Part shown: positions 17,821 to 25,296 of the stretch, in pieces
Layout of the letters: every line of letters starts with the position of its first letter
Numbering within the stretch: position 1 is the first letter of the stretch
Origin: Candidatus Bathyarchaeia archaeon
GTDB taxonomy: Archaea; Thermoproteota; Bathyarchaeia; Bathyarchaeales; Bathycorpusculaceae
Direction: 5' to 3'
Assembly: GCA_041447175.1 (NCBI GenBank)
Contig: CP166960.1
Coordinates: forward strand, 891,507 to 955,506
Length of the DNA stretch: 64,000 nucleotides
Notes under the pieces: model-generated
The model's database searches: none
Told to the model about the DNA's origin: nothing
What the model saw: only the letters and a program-made list of their open reading frames with translations
Translations under genes and position numbers: made by a program

Positions 17821-17855
17821 ATGATTATATATAATTCGGGACTCTTCGAACAAAC
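17821..17855 (+). repeat. Promoter-like TTCGAA repeat, copy 2
   Basis: ATGATTATATATAATTCGGG then CTCTTCGAACAAA. Repeat A follows downstream on the same strand at 17934. Confidence 0.75.
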
Positions 17856-17933
17856 ACGAACGAGCCAGACAAAAAATCAGGCAGCTCTCAAGGGAACAAA
17901 GGAAAAACAAGGTTTTCAAAAAAGGTGTGTTCG

Positions 17934-17951
17934 GTTGATGCTTTTGTATAC
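17934..17951 (+). repeat. Dispersed repeat A, copy 5
   Basis: Exact GTTGATGCTTTTGTATAC, 113 bases downstream of the start of the TTCGAA repeat at 17821; the equivalent distance at the 9.8-kb copy is 97 bases. Confidence 0.85.
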
Positions 17952-18181
17952 AGAAAAGAATATGCAAGAACCACGTACATAACGTTAAAGATGCCCCCAA
18001 AAAGCAGGGTACAAGCGGTCAAACAGAAGTTGGTTTCATCAAGTCTTTGACAGTGGTGCCGACCGAAAGCTCGCAGGCTAAAACTACTTTTCGCAGTTTC
18101 CCTGGCTGGGACAAATGGAAAAGAGCATGAATTTAGCTTAAGACACACAATTTCTACGCTTAGAAGAGGAATTTTTAGCTG

Positions 18182-18204
18182 TTTATTGTAAAAAATCAAC
18201 ATTC
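18182..18204 (-). repeat. Dispersed repeat B, copy 2
   Basis: Minus-strand identical copy of the 23-bp sequence at 10114-10136. An overlapping minus-strand frame is not considered a gene. Confidence 0.75.
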
Positions 18205-18542
18205 GAAATATTTTCGACACTAATAAAATTGACAGATAAAAAATCAAACCGCAAAAACACCAAAAACAACTAACCAAACTACCCCGAAAAAACAAGTCGA
18301 CCAAAAATTAAATCATAAAACCATCTTAAAAGTCACTTCAAAATTAAACAATCGTTTTTTGTAACAAGAGACAAAAAAGGCACACCCAAGACACACCGAA
18401 AAAACCCCAAACCAAGCCCCAAAAAGGCTGTAAGACAAAATTGGCGCGCCCAATCAGAGCCTTGCCCGCCAGTTGGGCCAAATTTGCCAACAAATACGCA
18501 CAGAAAAGCAGAGCTAACAGTCCCTATGGAAAAGGGGATTTC

Positions 18543-18577
18543 ATGATTATATAAGGTTCGGAGCTGTTCGAAAAAAA
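18543..18577 (+). repeat. Promoter-like TTCGAA repeat, copy 3
   Basis: ATGATTATATAAGGTTCGG then CTGTTCGAAAAAAA. The TATA-like core TTATATAAGG is shared with copy 1. No repeat A follows within 200 bases. Confidence 0.75.
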
Positions 18578-18833
18578 GCGTTTATGACAGGAGGCAGGTG
18601 CAGAACGGGGAAAGGAGGGAGACAAGGTTCAAACTTGGGAAATACAGAAGGGCTATCTTCGAAAACACGGTATTGCAAGACCGCTATTGGCCCTTTCAGA
18701 AGGGCTAAAGGAACTGAAGATATACAGGTGCACCTGCTTAAGTAAACATCAGCAGGGGAAACGCAGAGAAGCCATGCGTAACGGTTGAAAGGCGTAGATG
18801 CTTCCTGAAGCAAAGCTAGAGAAACAAAAGAAG

Positions 18834-19505
18834 TTAGTTGTGTTTTTTTCGAGGTTTTTGACCCAGCAAACCTTCAGCGAGCTTTAAGTCTACGGGCGTG
18901 TTCACATTGAAAAAAGTCTTCAGCTGCGGATCCATTTGTTCAATGACCAACGTTGAAACATACCGCACCCCACCCAAATTCTCAACCATATCCGAAACCT
19001 CCAAGAACTCGTCTTCAAGCGCCATAAGAGCAGCTTTCAACGCGCTCTGTGTGTGATAAACGGCATGCAACGGTTCAATCCGTTGGTCAGTCCACCGGGG
19101 AATCGCCGCGGTCCTGTTGTGGCAGAGCTCGAAAAGCAAATCCAGAACCTCAACCGAAACCAGCGGCATATCCGAACCAACAAGCAAACTGTATTCGCCG
19201 TGGGCAGCCTCAAGCCCAACCACTACACCAACCAAGGGCCCCTGAGCGTCATCATGGTCCACGATAAACTTCACTTCAGGCTTCAAGAATTGGGTGTACT
19301 CTTTAACCAAGTCCTCAGTTTTTGTTACGACAATAACTTCGTCAACAACCCCACTGACGGCATCGACAACACGCTGAAGCAAGGGCTTGCCCTTTAACTC
19401 CACGACCGCTTTGTCTTGTCCGAAGCGTTCAGAGAATCCACCAGCGAGCACAATTGCAGAGCGATTCAAAGGTTTTCCTCGGTATACAACCCCTACGCGT
19501 GGCAT
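18834..19505 (-). CDS. mobA: Molybdenum cofactor guanylyltransferase (MobA-like)
   Basis: A 223-residue nucleotidyltransferase that attaches GMP to molybdopterin. It has the NTP-binding start SAIVLAGGFSERFGQDKAVVELKGKPLLQ, the VDHDDAQGPLVGVVVGLEAA loop, the metal site YSLLVGSDMPLVS, and the late FFNVNTPVDLKLAEG motif (Asn-Thr-Pro). An ATG start is annotated. A TTG at 19469, preceded by GAGG, would begin just ahead of the conserved region and is a reasonable alternative. No molybdoenzyme is in the window. It lies 49 bases downstream of a ParA-like gene on the same strand. Confidence 0.92.
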   Translation of the reverse strand: MPRVGVVYRGKPLNRSAIVLAGGFSERFGQDKAVVELKGKPLLQRVVDAVSGVVDEVIVVTKTEDLVKEYTQFLKPEVKFIVDHDDAQGPLVGVVVGLEAAHGEYSLLVGSDMPLVSVEVLDLLFELCHNRTAAIPRWTDQRIEPLHAVYHTQSALKAALMALEDEFLEVSDMVENLGGVRYVSTLVIEQMDPQLKTFFNVNTPVDLKLAEGLLGQKPRKKHN

Positions 19506-19554
19506 AAAGCCTTTACTAGAAAAGAAGCGCGTTGAAGAAAGAGGGAAGAAAAGC

Positions 19555-20334
19555 TTAATTGACTTCGTTGGCGTCGATTTTCTTTGCCATTTCAGTCAAA
19601 AGCACTGAGAATGGGTGGTCGGGCTTATCCTGGGCGAAGATAAAGTTTCCTTCGGCACGCAAAATATCGCAGAAGCAAGGAACAATGCCTAACAAGGGAA
19701 CTTTGTAGATGTTCTTGACACGGTCGTAAAGTTCGTCACGCCGATTTTTAGAGTTATAGTCTAAGACCTTGTTGAGCACGATACCTGTTTTCTTCTCAAA
19801 CAGGTTGTAGAGCTCTTTGAGCATGCGGCTGGTTCCATCCACATCCGAGCGGTCACCGGTGGTTGTCACGGCAACAAGGTCTGAGGCAACGATGGCATTG
19901 ATGGAGCTGTACTGCATGCCGGGGCTTGTGTCAAAGACGATGTAGTCAAATTGTTTTTCGTTAAAGAGGGCGCTTCGCAGATGCAACAGGCGACCCAAGG
20001 CTCTCATTTCCCATTTGCGATCTTTGGCGGACATGTCACGAATGGCTTCGGTGGCGGGGTTTGCTAACCCAACGTTGAGGGTGCCTTTTCCTGGAACACG
20101 GGTGCTGATATCAACAAGGACTTTGTTTATGTCGCAAGTGTTGTTTAGGTAATCGTTAAACCAGTTTTCAGTGCTTGAAATTTTGAGTATGGCGAAAAGA
20201 CTTGGTGCTCGAAAGTCCAAGTCAAAGAGGCAAACGTTCTTGCCTAGTTTAGCAAATGTAGCGGCAAGATTCACAGAAAGTAAGGTTTTGCCTGTTCCAC
20301 CTTTGTATGAGTGTACCGCGATAATTTTTCCCAT
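19555..20334 (-). CDS. ParA/MinD-like P-loop ATPase
   Basis: A 259-residue deviant-Walker ATPase: SYKGGTGKTLLSVNLAA (signature Lys11 and Lys16), switch I-like LFDLDFRAPSL, and YIVFDTSPGMQY (Walker B region). ParA proteins position DNA or protein cargo, usually with a DNA-binding partner. Its start lies 2 bases after the stop of the winged-helix gene upstream, so the pair is almost certainly one operon. This makes chromosome/plasmid partition or cell-positioning the leading guess. A PD-loop protein of the MRP/NBP35 type is unlikely because no CxxC is seen. Confidence 0.9.
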   Translation of the reverse strand: MGKIIAVHSYKGGTGKTLLSVNLAATFAKLGKNVCLFDLDFRAPSLFAILKISSTENWFNDYLNNTCDINKVLVDISTRVPGKGTLNVGLANPATEAIRDMSAKDRKWEMRALGRLLHLRSALFNEKQFDYIVFDTSPGMQYSSINAIVASDLVAVTTTGDRSDVDGTSRMLKELYNLFEKKTGIVLNKVLDYNSKNRRDELYDRVKNIYKVPLLGIVPCFCDILRAEGNFIFAQDKPDHPFSVLLTEMAKKIDANEVN

Positions 20335-20336
20335 TC

Positions 20337-20723
20337 TTATTCCCCGCCAGTTTCCCGTTCCGCATAGAAATAAGCTTTTCTGCCAGTGCGTTCCTTTTTC
20401 AGGTAACCCATCAAAACAAGCTGGTTAAGATAAGCACTTTCCACGGCTCGGGCTCGGGAGGTTTGCTGGGCAATTTCGTCAGCTGTTGCTCGACCTGACC
20501 GGCAAACGGTCATGGCAGTTTTCCGAAGATGGTCAGGCATAGAAAGCAAAGTCATAACATCTAATGGCGTATCTTCAATGGGTTGAGAAACACCAGTACG
20601 GTCATGCTTCTGTAGCTCAATCATGACTTCCATTTTTTCATTCAACCGCTCTAAATTCTCGCGTATCTTCTCCAAAATCGCCACAGGCTTTTTTCCTAAA
20701 CCCATATCTTTACTCAATGACAT
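20337..20723 (-). CDS. Coiled-coil winged-helix partner of ParA
   Basis: A 128-residue protein. An N-terminal helix (ILEKIRENLERLNEKMEVMIELQKH in pieces, about 14-40) is likely to be a coiled coil for dimerisation. Residues ~56-120 form a winged helix: MPDHLRKTAMTVCRSGRATADEIAQQ, recognition helix TSRARAVESAYLNQL, wing GRKAYFYAE. The ATG at 20723 is preferred over a longer frame. It is directly followed (2-base gap) by the ParA-like ATPase. A paralogue lies at 39254-39553. It may bind a centromere-like site or act as a repressor of the operon. Confidence 0.75.
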   Translation of the reverse strand: MSLSKDMGLGKKPVAILEKIRENLERLNEKMEVMIELQKHDRTGVSQPIEDTPLDVMTLLSMPDHLRKTAMTVCRSGRATADEIAQQTSRARAVESAYLNQLVLMGYLKKERTGRKAYFYAERETGGE

Positions 20724-20906
20724 CCCACTTTGATTGCGTGCCCTTGTACTACAGTAGAACATAATTGTTTATTAAGTGTTACGATACAGAAATATGAATT
20801 TGTGACTTGTTTGTTTTTGCTCAAAAGAAGCGGGTACAGTCAATACTGCCACAAACGGGCATACAGACAGTTGAATGTTAAAATCAGGTAGTAAGGAGAG
20901 GGTGGT

Positions 20907-21200
20907 TTAGTAGGGGATGGGTGTTTGGCTTCGGGCTTCTTCAACGATGGGCAACACTTGTTTGAGTTCGCGGAAGTACTTCAGCACGGTTATGCCTCGT
21001 TGTGTGACTGCGAAGACGACTCTGCGTTTGCCGATGGTTCGTTCTTCAACCAGACCTTGTTTGATGAGGAAGTCGAGGTATTCTTTAAGGACGCTACAGT
21101 TGACGTTAGCTTTATACATGATGTGCGTCAGCTTCAGTGGTCCTCTGTGCGCTAGCACCTTAAGAATGTCGATGTACATTTCCAGTTTACTGCGTCTCAT
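20907..21200 (-). CDS. Winged-helix transcriptional regulator
   Basis: A 97-residue archaeal wHTH protein: LEMYIDILKVLAHRGPLKLTHIMYKANV, recognition helix NCSVLKEYLDFLIKQGLVEE, wing RTIGKRRVVFAVTQRGITVL and a C-terminal helix. This layout is the common archaeal small regulator built on the PadR/MarR-like fold. The ATG at 21200 is chosen because the upstream in-frame ATG lies inside the TATA box, and a GGAG precedes this one. The target is unknown. Confidence 0.8.
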   Translation of the reverse strand: MRRSKLEMYIDILKVLAHRGPLKLTHIMYKANVNCSVLKEYLDFLIKQGLVEERTIGKRRVVFAVTQRGITVLKYFRELKQVLPIVEEARSQTPIPY

Positions 21201-21220
21201 GATTAACTCCAACTCCGATT

Positions 21221-21235
21221 TCATATATAGCGTTT
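21221..21235 (-). promoter_or_regulatory. BRE/TATA promoter of the wHTH gene
   Basis: On the minus strand the bases AAACGCTATATATGA form a B-recognition element plus TATA box. The TATA centre is about 27 bases from the ATG at 21200, the spacing expected for a leaderless or very short-leader transcript. Confidence 0.6.
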
Positions 21236-21631
21236 ATGTATTGAAAATTCATAGTTTTCATCATGTTTTGCATCAGCATCCACTTCCGAGGCTCACACGG
21301 TTTAACACTTTTAGTCTATTTTCGAATGCAGTAACCATGTCATCTATCAATATTTGTTGACATTCTGTCGAGAGTTGCTTGATTTCATCACCAAATACAT
21401 TAACCATTTTTGTTTCCAATTCATCTCGACTTTTGACACCAGTATTTTGGTTCAAGGCTTTTACACCAGTCCATTGACCACACATAGGTGTTTGGTATTT
21501 AACTGCCTTATGAAAACAAAATATGAATCCCCAATTCAGAACGCTCAACAACCGCCATCAGCACGTTTCCACTTCAAACTCAAAAGCCCAACCGCCAAAC
21601 ATACAATTACAAAACGCAAGTTCAGGTTTAA

Positions 21632-21646
21632 AAAAAAGATATATGC
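21632..21646 (+). promoter_or_regulatory. Probable TATA box of trpS
   Basis: AAAAAAGATATATGC about 50 bases upstream of the ATG at 21691. It predicts transcription start near 21665 and a leader of roughly 25 bases. Confidence 0.45.
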
Positions 21647-21690
21647 CAAGCATACTCTACATCAGACAATTAGGCAAACAGGCGAACACG

Positions 21691-22830
21691 ATGACTTCAA
21701 ACAACAACGAAACCAACAATGAAATGGTCGTCACCCCATGGGAAGTGAAAGGCAAAGTCGACTACGAACGGCTAATACGCGAATTCGGAACCCAACCCCT
21801 CACACCCGAACTTTTAGCCAAACTAGAATCCCACACCGACAAACTCCACCTGCAGATCGAACGCCGCATATTCTTCAGCCACCGCGACTTAGACACCGTT
21901 TTGAAGCTGTATGAGCAGGGCACCAAATTTGTACTTTACACCGGCAGAGGTCCTAGCGGTCCAGTCCACATTGGACATCTAGTTCCTTGGATTTTTACAC
22001 GGCACTTGGCAGAAAAATTTCACACACGACTTTACTTCCAGATGACAGACGATGAGAAATTCATTGTAGGCAACGACACAAAACTTGCTGACACACGCAA
22101 GTGGAGCTACGAAAACACTTTAGACTTAATTGCAGTTGGATTCAAACCTGAAGACACCTTCATAATTTACGACACCCAAGACATGGACCTTCTCTACGAC
22201 ATCGCCCTTGAAGTTGCCAAACGCATCACATTCAGCACCGCACGTAGCACGTTTGGTTTCCAAGACAGCACCAACATTGGCTTGGTGTTCTGGCCTGCCA
22301 TACAAGCGGCGCCATGTTTTATCCACAAAAAACTCACGGGAGAAAATGTACCTGCCTTAATCCCCGCCGCCATAGACCAAGACCCATACTGGCGTGTAAC
22401 TCGAGACATAGCCCAAAAGCTTGGCTACTACAAACCTGCCCAGATACACTGCCGTTTCCTACCCGGCTTGGGTGCAGGAGGAAAGATGAGCGCCTCTTTA
22501 CCGGAAACCAGCATTTTCACCGTGGACCCGCCGGAGGTTGTGAAAAAGAAAATCTGGAATGCTTTCACAGGCGGTAAAGGCACGGCAGCCGAGCAGCGGA
22601 AACTGGGCGCCGACCCGTCAATCTGCAGCATATTCCAATACTACGTTTACCTCTTTGAGGAGGACAATGCGAAACTGGAGGAACGGGAACGTCGATGCCG
22701 CTGTGGTGAAATGCTTTGTGGCGAATGCAAAAAAGACATAGCAGAAAAACTTAACAAGTTCCTTGCAGAACACCAGAAGCGCCGCGAGAAAGCCAAAGAC
22801 GTTATCGAAAAATACCACATCAAGCGATGA
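21691..22830 (+). CDS. trpS: Tryptophanyl-tRNA synthetase
   Basis: A 379-residue class I aminoacyl-tRNA synthetase of the archaeal/eukaryotic type. The HIGH box is in TGRGPSGPVHIGHLVPW, the KMSKS box is GGKMSASLPE, and FQMTDDEKF and DQDPYWRVTRDIA are typical of archaeal TrpRS. A Cys-rich insertion near the C-terminus (RRCRCGEMLCGECKKDIAE) suggests a bound zinc. Start choice: the ATG at 21691 lies downstream of a TATA-like element; the open frame upstream is not protein-like. An internal ATG at 21724 is an alternative. Confidence 0.95.
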   Translation: MTSNNNETNNEMVVTPWEVKGKVDYERLIREFGTQPLTPELLAKLESHTDKLHLQIERRIFFSHRDLDTVLKLYEQGTKFVLYTGRGPSGPVHIGHLVPWIFTRHLAEKFHTRLYFQMTDDEKFIVGNDTKLADTRKWSYENTLDLIAVGFKPEDTFIIYDTQDMDLLYDIALEVAKRITFSTARSTFGFQDSTNIGLVFWPAIQAAPCFIHKKLTGENVPALIPAAIDQDPYWRVTRDIAQKLGYYKPAQIHCRFLPGLGAGGKMSASLPETSIFTVDPPEVVKKKIWNAFTGGKGTAAEQRKLGADPSICSIFQYYVYLFEEDNAKLEERERRCRCGEMLCGECKKDIAEKLNKFLAEHQKRREKAKDVIEKYHIKR

Positions 22831-23125
22831 AGAAACATCAAGCTCAACTCGCGATAAACTTTTTCAGTGAATCACGTTAGCGGCGGTAGATATGCTTCTG
22901 CACGTGCAGGGCGCTTAAGGATAGCAAAGTGCAGTACGATTCACATGTACTAAGCGTAATCTTTTTTGTTCAAACTAGAAAGGGGTAACAGTGAACAGTT
23001 TGTTGTTAAGCAAAGTCAGTTAAAGAAAGTGAAATCCATGTATGTCCAGTTTTTATTCCGCCTGAAAGCATACAACAAAATCGGACAGAAAATTCAACGC
23101 AGCCCTTGAGTACACAATAAAGAAA

Positions 23126-23138
23126 TGTATATAATTAA
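23126..23138 (+). promoter_or_regulatory. TATA box upstream of aIF2-alpha
   Basis: TGTATATAATTAA, a near-consensus archaeal TATA box. Transcription should begin near 23157, leaving a leader of about 125 bases before the ATG at 23285, long for an archaeal gene. Confidence 0.55.
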
Positions 23139-23178
23139 AGTAGACATGAAGCAATAGTATACCACAAGCAATCTCTTT

Positions 23179-23199
23179 AGAAATACAAATTGTATTTCT
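23179..23199 (+). promoter_or_regulatory. 21-base perfect palindrome in the aIF2-alpha leader
   Basis: AGAAATACAA, one central A, then TTGTATTTCT: two perfect 10-base arms. It lies about 20 bases downstream of the predicted transcription start, a common place for a repressor operator. In RNA it would be a hairpin with an unusably small loop unless inner pairs open, so DNA binding is favoured. Confidence 0.5.
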
Positions 23200-23284
23200 C
23201 CAAAAACACAACCCTGTATTCAAGACCGGAACTTTTGCAGGCGTTTTTGCGCAAAGGGTTGCCAAATCGAAAAATGAAAGTTGG

Positions 23285-24088
23285 ATGTACATAGTGTCTG
23301 AACATTTACCTGAATGGCCTGAACCAGGCGACTTAGTAATCGCCACTATCGAAAGTTTAAGGGATTATGGAGCCTACGCAAACCTTGACGAGCACAACAG
23401 ACGCGGCTTTCTACACATCTCCGAAATCTCCAGCGCCAGAATAAGAAATATCCGTGACTTTGTACGGGAAAAACAAAAGATGGTGCTCAAAGTTATTCGA
23501 GTAAACGCAGAAAAAGGGCACATTGACTTATCTCTAAGACGCGTGACAAAACGGGAAAGAATCGAAAAAATCAAATCTTGGAAAAAGGAACGCAAAGGTG
23601 AAGCTATTCTTCATGCGGTAGCCGAAAGATTAGGGTTGCCCACACACGAAGTCTACCAGCAAGCGGGCGTTATTCTTGAAGAAAACTACGGCTTATACGA
23701 AGGGTTCGAAAAAGTCGTGAAAGAGGGCATCGAAGTTCTAACAAAGCTTGAAATACCTGAAGAAATGGCTAAAGCTATCGTACAAGTTGCAGAAGAACGC
23801 ATACGAATTAAGATGATAAAGGTCAAGGGCACTCTTGAAGTTCGCTGCATGAAACCCAATGGCATTAAATGTATTCAAGCGGTCTTCAACACCGCCAAGA
23901 AAGCACAAAAAGCAAAAGATGCTAAAATCGAATTTGCAGTAATCGCCGCTCCTAGATATTGTGTGGAAGTTTCAGCAGATAACTGGAAACGTGCTGGAGA
24001 ACTCTTGGAAAAGGTTGGTCAAAGTGTGGTGGCGAACATAACCAAAGCAGGAGGACAAGGCGGCTTTAAGAAGGATGTTAGGCGGTAA
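23285..24088 (+). CDS. Translation initiation factor aIF2, alpha subunit
   Basis: A 267-residue subunit of the factor that brings initiator tRNA to the ribosome. An S1/OB domain (residues ~12-88) contains GDLVIATIESLRDYGAYANL and FLHISEISSARIRNIRDFV, ending with GHIDLSLRRV. A helical domain follows (ERKGEAILHAVAERLG...), then the C-terminal alpha/beta domain (KGTLEVRCMKPNGIKCIQA) that contacts the gamma subunit. Length and domain order are standard. The downstream partner nop10 usual in archaea is not adjacent. Confidence 0.96.
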   Translation: MYIVSEHLPEWPEPGDLVIATIESLRDYGAYANLDEHNRRGFLHISEISSARIRNIRDFVREKQKMVLKVIRVNAEKGHIDLSLRRVTKRERIEKIKSWKKERKGEAILHAVAERLGLPTHEVYQQAGVILEENYGLYEGFEKVVKEGIEVLTKLEIPEEMAKAIVQVAEERIRIKMIKVKGTLEVRCMKPNGIKCIQAVFNTAKKAQKAKDAKIEFAVIAAPRYCVEVSADNWKRAGELLEKVGQSVVANITKAGGQGGFKKDVRR

Positions 24089-24491
24089 AACATGCGTTAA
24101 GAAAACAAGAAAATGATGGTGTCAGGTGGAAAAAATTGGTAAAGGCACCAAACCAACTATGACCAGGCAAAACGATGATTACGTTTTGCTTCAATAGAAG
24201 CCCACAAACGTCGGGAAGCTTTTGAGGGCTTCCCATGAACGTCTCATGAAAGGGCTAAAAGATATGGGATGTGGGCTATGATAGTCGCATGAAGTATAAT
24301 GGAGAAATAGTTGTAAGTAACGTTGCTGACGAAGATGTCATTTTCGTTTTCGTCAAGAAAAACACAAACTCATCATTTACTTAAACAAAAAGCAATCGGG
24401 GGAGAAAACTCTGCTACCTAATGTACCATGGTCGCAGGAAGCACCCGTAGATGGTTCATCTGCATTTTTTCAACGCAAACCCAACTGGAGA
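24089..24491. other. Spacer (400 bp) with a possible 31-aa ORF
   Basis: No confident gene. An ATG at 24289 opens a 31-codon frame (MKYNGEIVVSNVADEDVIF...) ending at 24384. Its composition is protein-like, but there is no clear ribosome-binding site and no recognised family. An inverted pair GGAAGC/GCTTCC (about 24215 and 24230) is also present. Confidence 0.35.
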
Positions 24492-24974
24492 TTAGAAAAC
24501 CAGTTTGTGCTCGTGAAGAATTGCTTCGTATTCAATAAGGCCTATTTTTTTGATGCCGCCTTGAAAATGTGACCGCGCTTTTCCACCTCTATGCGCAAAT
24601 GCCTCTTTTCCTTTTAAGCACTCAAGCGGCAGGGGTTTGCGCCATTTGTCTACCGCAGTGACAAAAACGCCTTGGTCTGAATCTATGAAGTCACGGTGAA
24701 TAAGGAGTTTTTTCTGAGTTTCATCTAGCTGAGTGTATGCAGAGTCTAAAATGCAGTTTCCGATAAAACGACCGCCATCTTTATGCACCAAATAAAACAA
24801 AGCGTGGTCGCCTTGCTTTAACAGAGGGAGGTTAACTTCAGGTTTTCCGTTTTCTGAGCGTTCTTTAATTGCCCAAAAGCCTTCCTGAGTGCGGTGTTCA
24901 AAAATGGTGTATCCTCTTCTACCATATAACCCGCCTATTTCGTCTTTGACTTTAAAAATCCAGTAGTTCGTCAC
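24492..24974 (-). CDS. EVE (PUA-like) domain protein
   Basis: A 160-residue protein that is a single EVE domain of the PUA-like superfamily. It starts NYWIFKVKDE, with FWAIKERSE, the strand LKQGDHALFYLVHKDGGRFIGNCIL and the late PLPLECLKG region. EVE domains bind modified bases in DNA or RNA and are often seen with restriction or RNA-modification systems. Here it is divergent from a heliorhodopsin gene 320 bases away and has no restriction gene next to it, so its ligand is open. Confidence 0.82.
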   Translation of the reverse strand: MTNYWIFKVKDEIGGLYGRRGYTIFEHRTQEGFWAIKERSENGKPEVNLPLLKQGDHALFYLVHKDGGRFIGNCILDSAYTQLDETQKKLLIHRDFIDSDQGVFVTAVDKWRKPLPLECLKGKEAFAHRGGKARSHFQGGIKKIGLIEYEAILHEHKLVF

Positions 24975-25296
24975 GGTGTTTTCTCCATTTGTGTTAGTTT
25001 TAAGGGGTCAGGTAAATGCTTTGCTGAGCCGTTGTCAACTGTTCTTGATACTAAACAAACATCTTGAGTATGTGTGCAGTATCTTAAAGGTTCAGGTGGC
25101 TTGTGAATGAGAAGGGACAGATTTTCATATCTGTCGGCAGCTTGCCAAACAGTTTGCTTAGTAGCTGTAGCAGGTGTACCCACTGTAGGTTAACTAATCG
25201 TGTCATAAACGAAAAAATGTGTTGGCTAAAAGTGGCGCATATTGTAATCGTTAAATTAATTAATATAATTAACCAATCAAAAATTGAGAGAGAACA

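Larger units (their letters stand above)
17374..18833. other. Long gene-poor region (1.46 kb)
   Basis: No supported gene. It carries two promoter-like TTCGAA repeats (17821, 18543), repeat A (17934), repeat B (18182) and, near the right end, the self-complementary CAGGTGCACCTG and a 10-bp direct repeat AGAAGGGCTA (about 18650 and 18697). The order TTCGAA repeat then repeat A is also seen, inverted, at 9.7-9.84 kb. Confidence 0.7.
22831..23284. other. Spacer with promoter and inverted repeats
   Basis: About 450 bp between trpS and aIF2-alpha. It holds the perfect 12-bp palindrome CTGCACGTGCAG (about 22891-22902), enclosed by GTGAATC/GATTCAC arms (near 22868 and 22939), then the TATA box and the 21-base palindrome described below. 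No gene is seen. The often-associated ribosomal genes rpl44e/rps27e are not upstream here. Confidence 0.5.

Noticed and set aside
17888-18304. Minus-strand frame of 138 codons
   Set aside because: It runs through repeats A and B, has no ribosome-binding site, and its N-terminal part simply translates repeat B.
18568-18830. RNase P or SRP RNA in the repeat-rich spacer
   Set aside because: ACAGAAGGGCTATC looked suggestive of the RNase P core, but the universal GAGGAAAGTC element and the SRP helix 8 signature are absent.
21273-21551. Minus-strand frame of 92 codons upstream of trpS
   Set aside because: It has no ribosome-binding site, overlaps the trpS promoter region and shows no family likeness.
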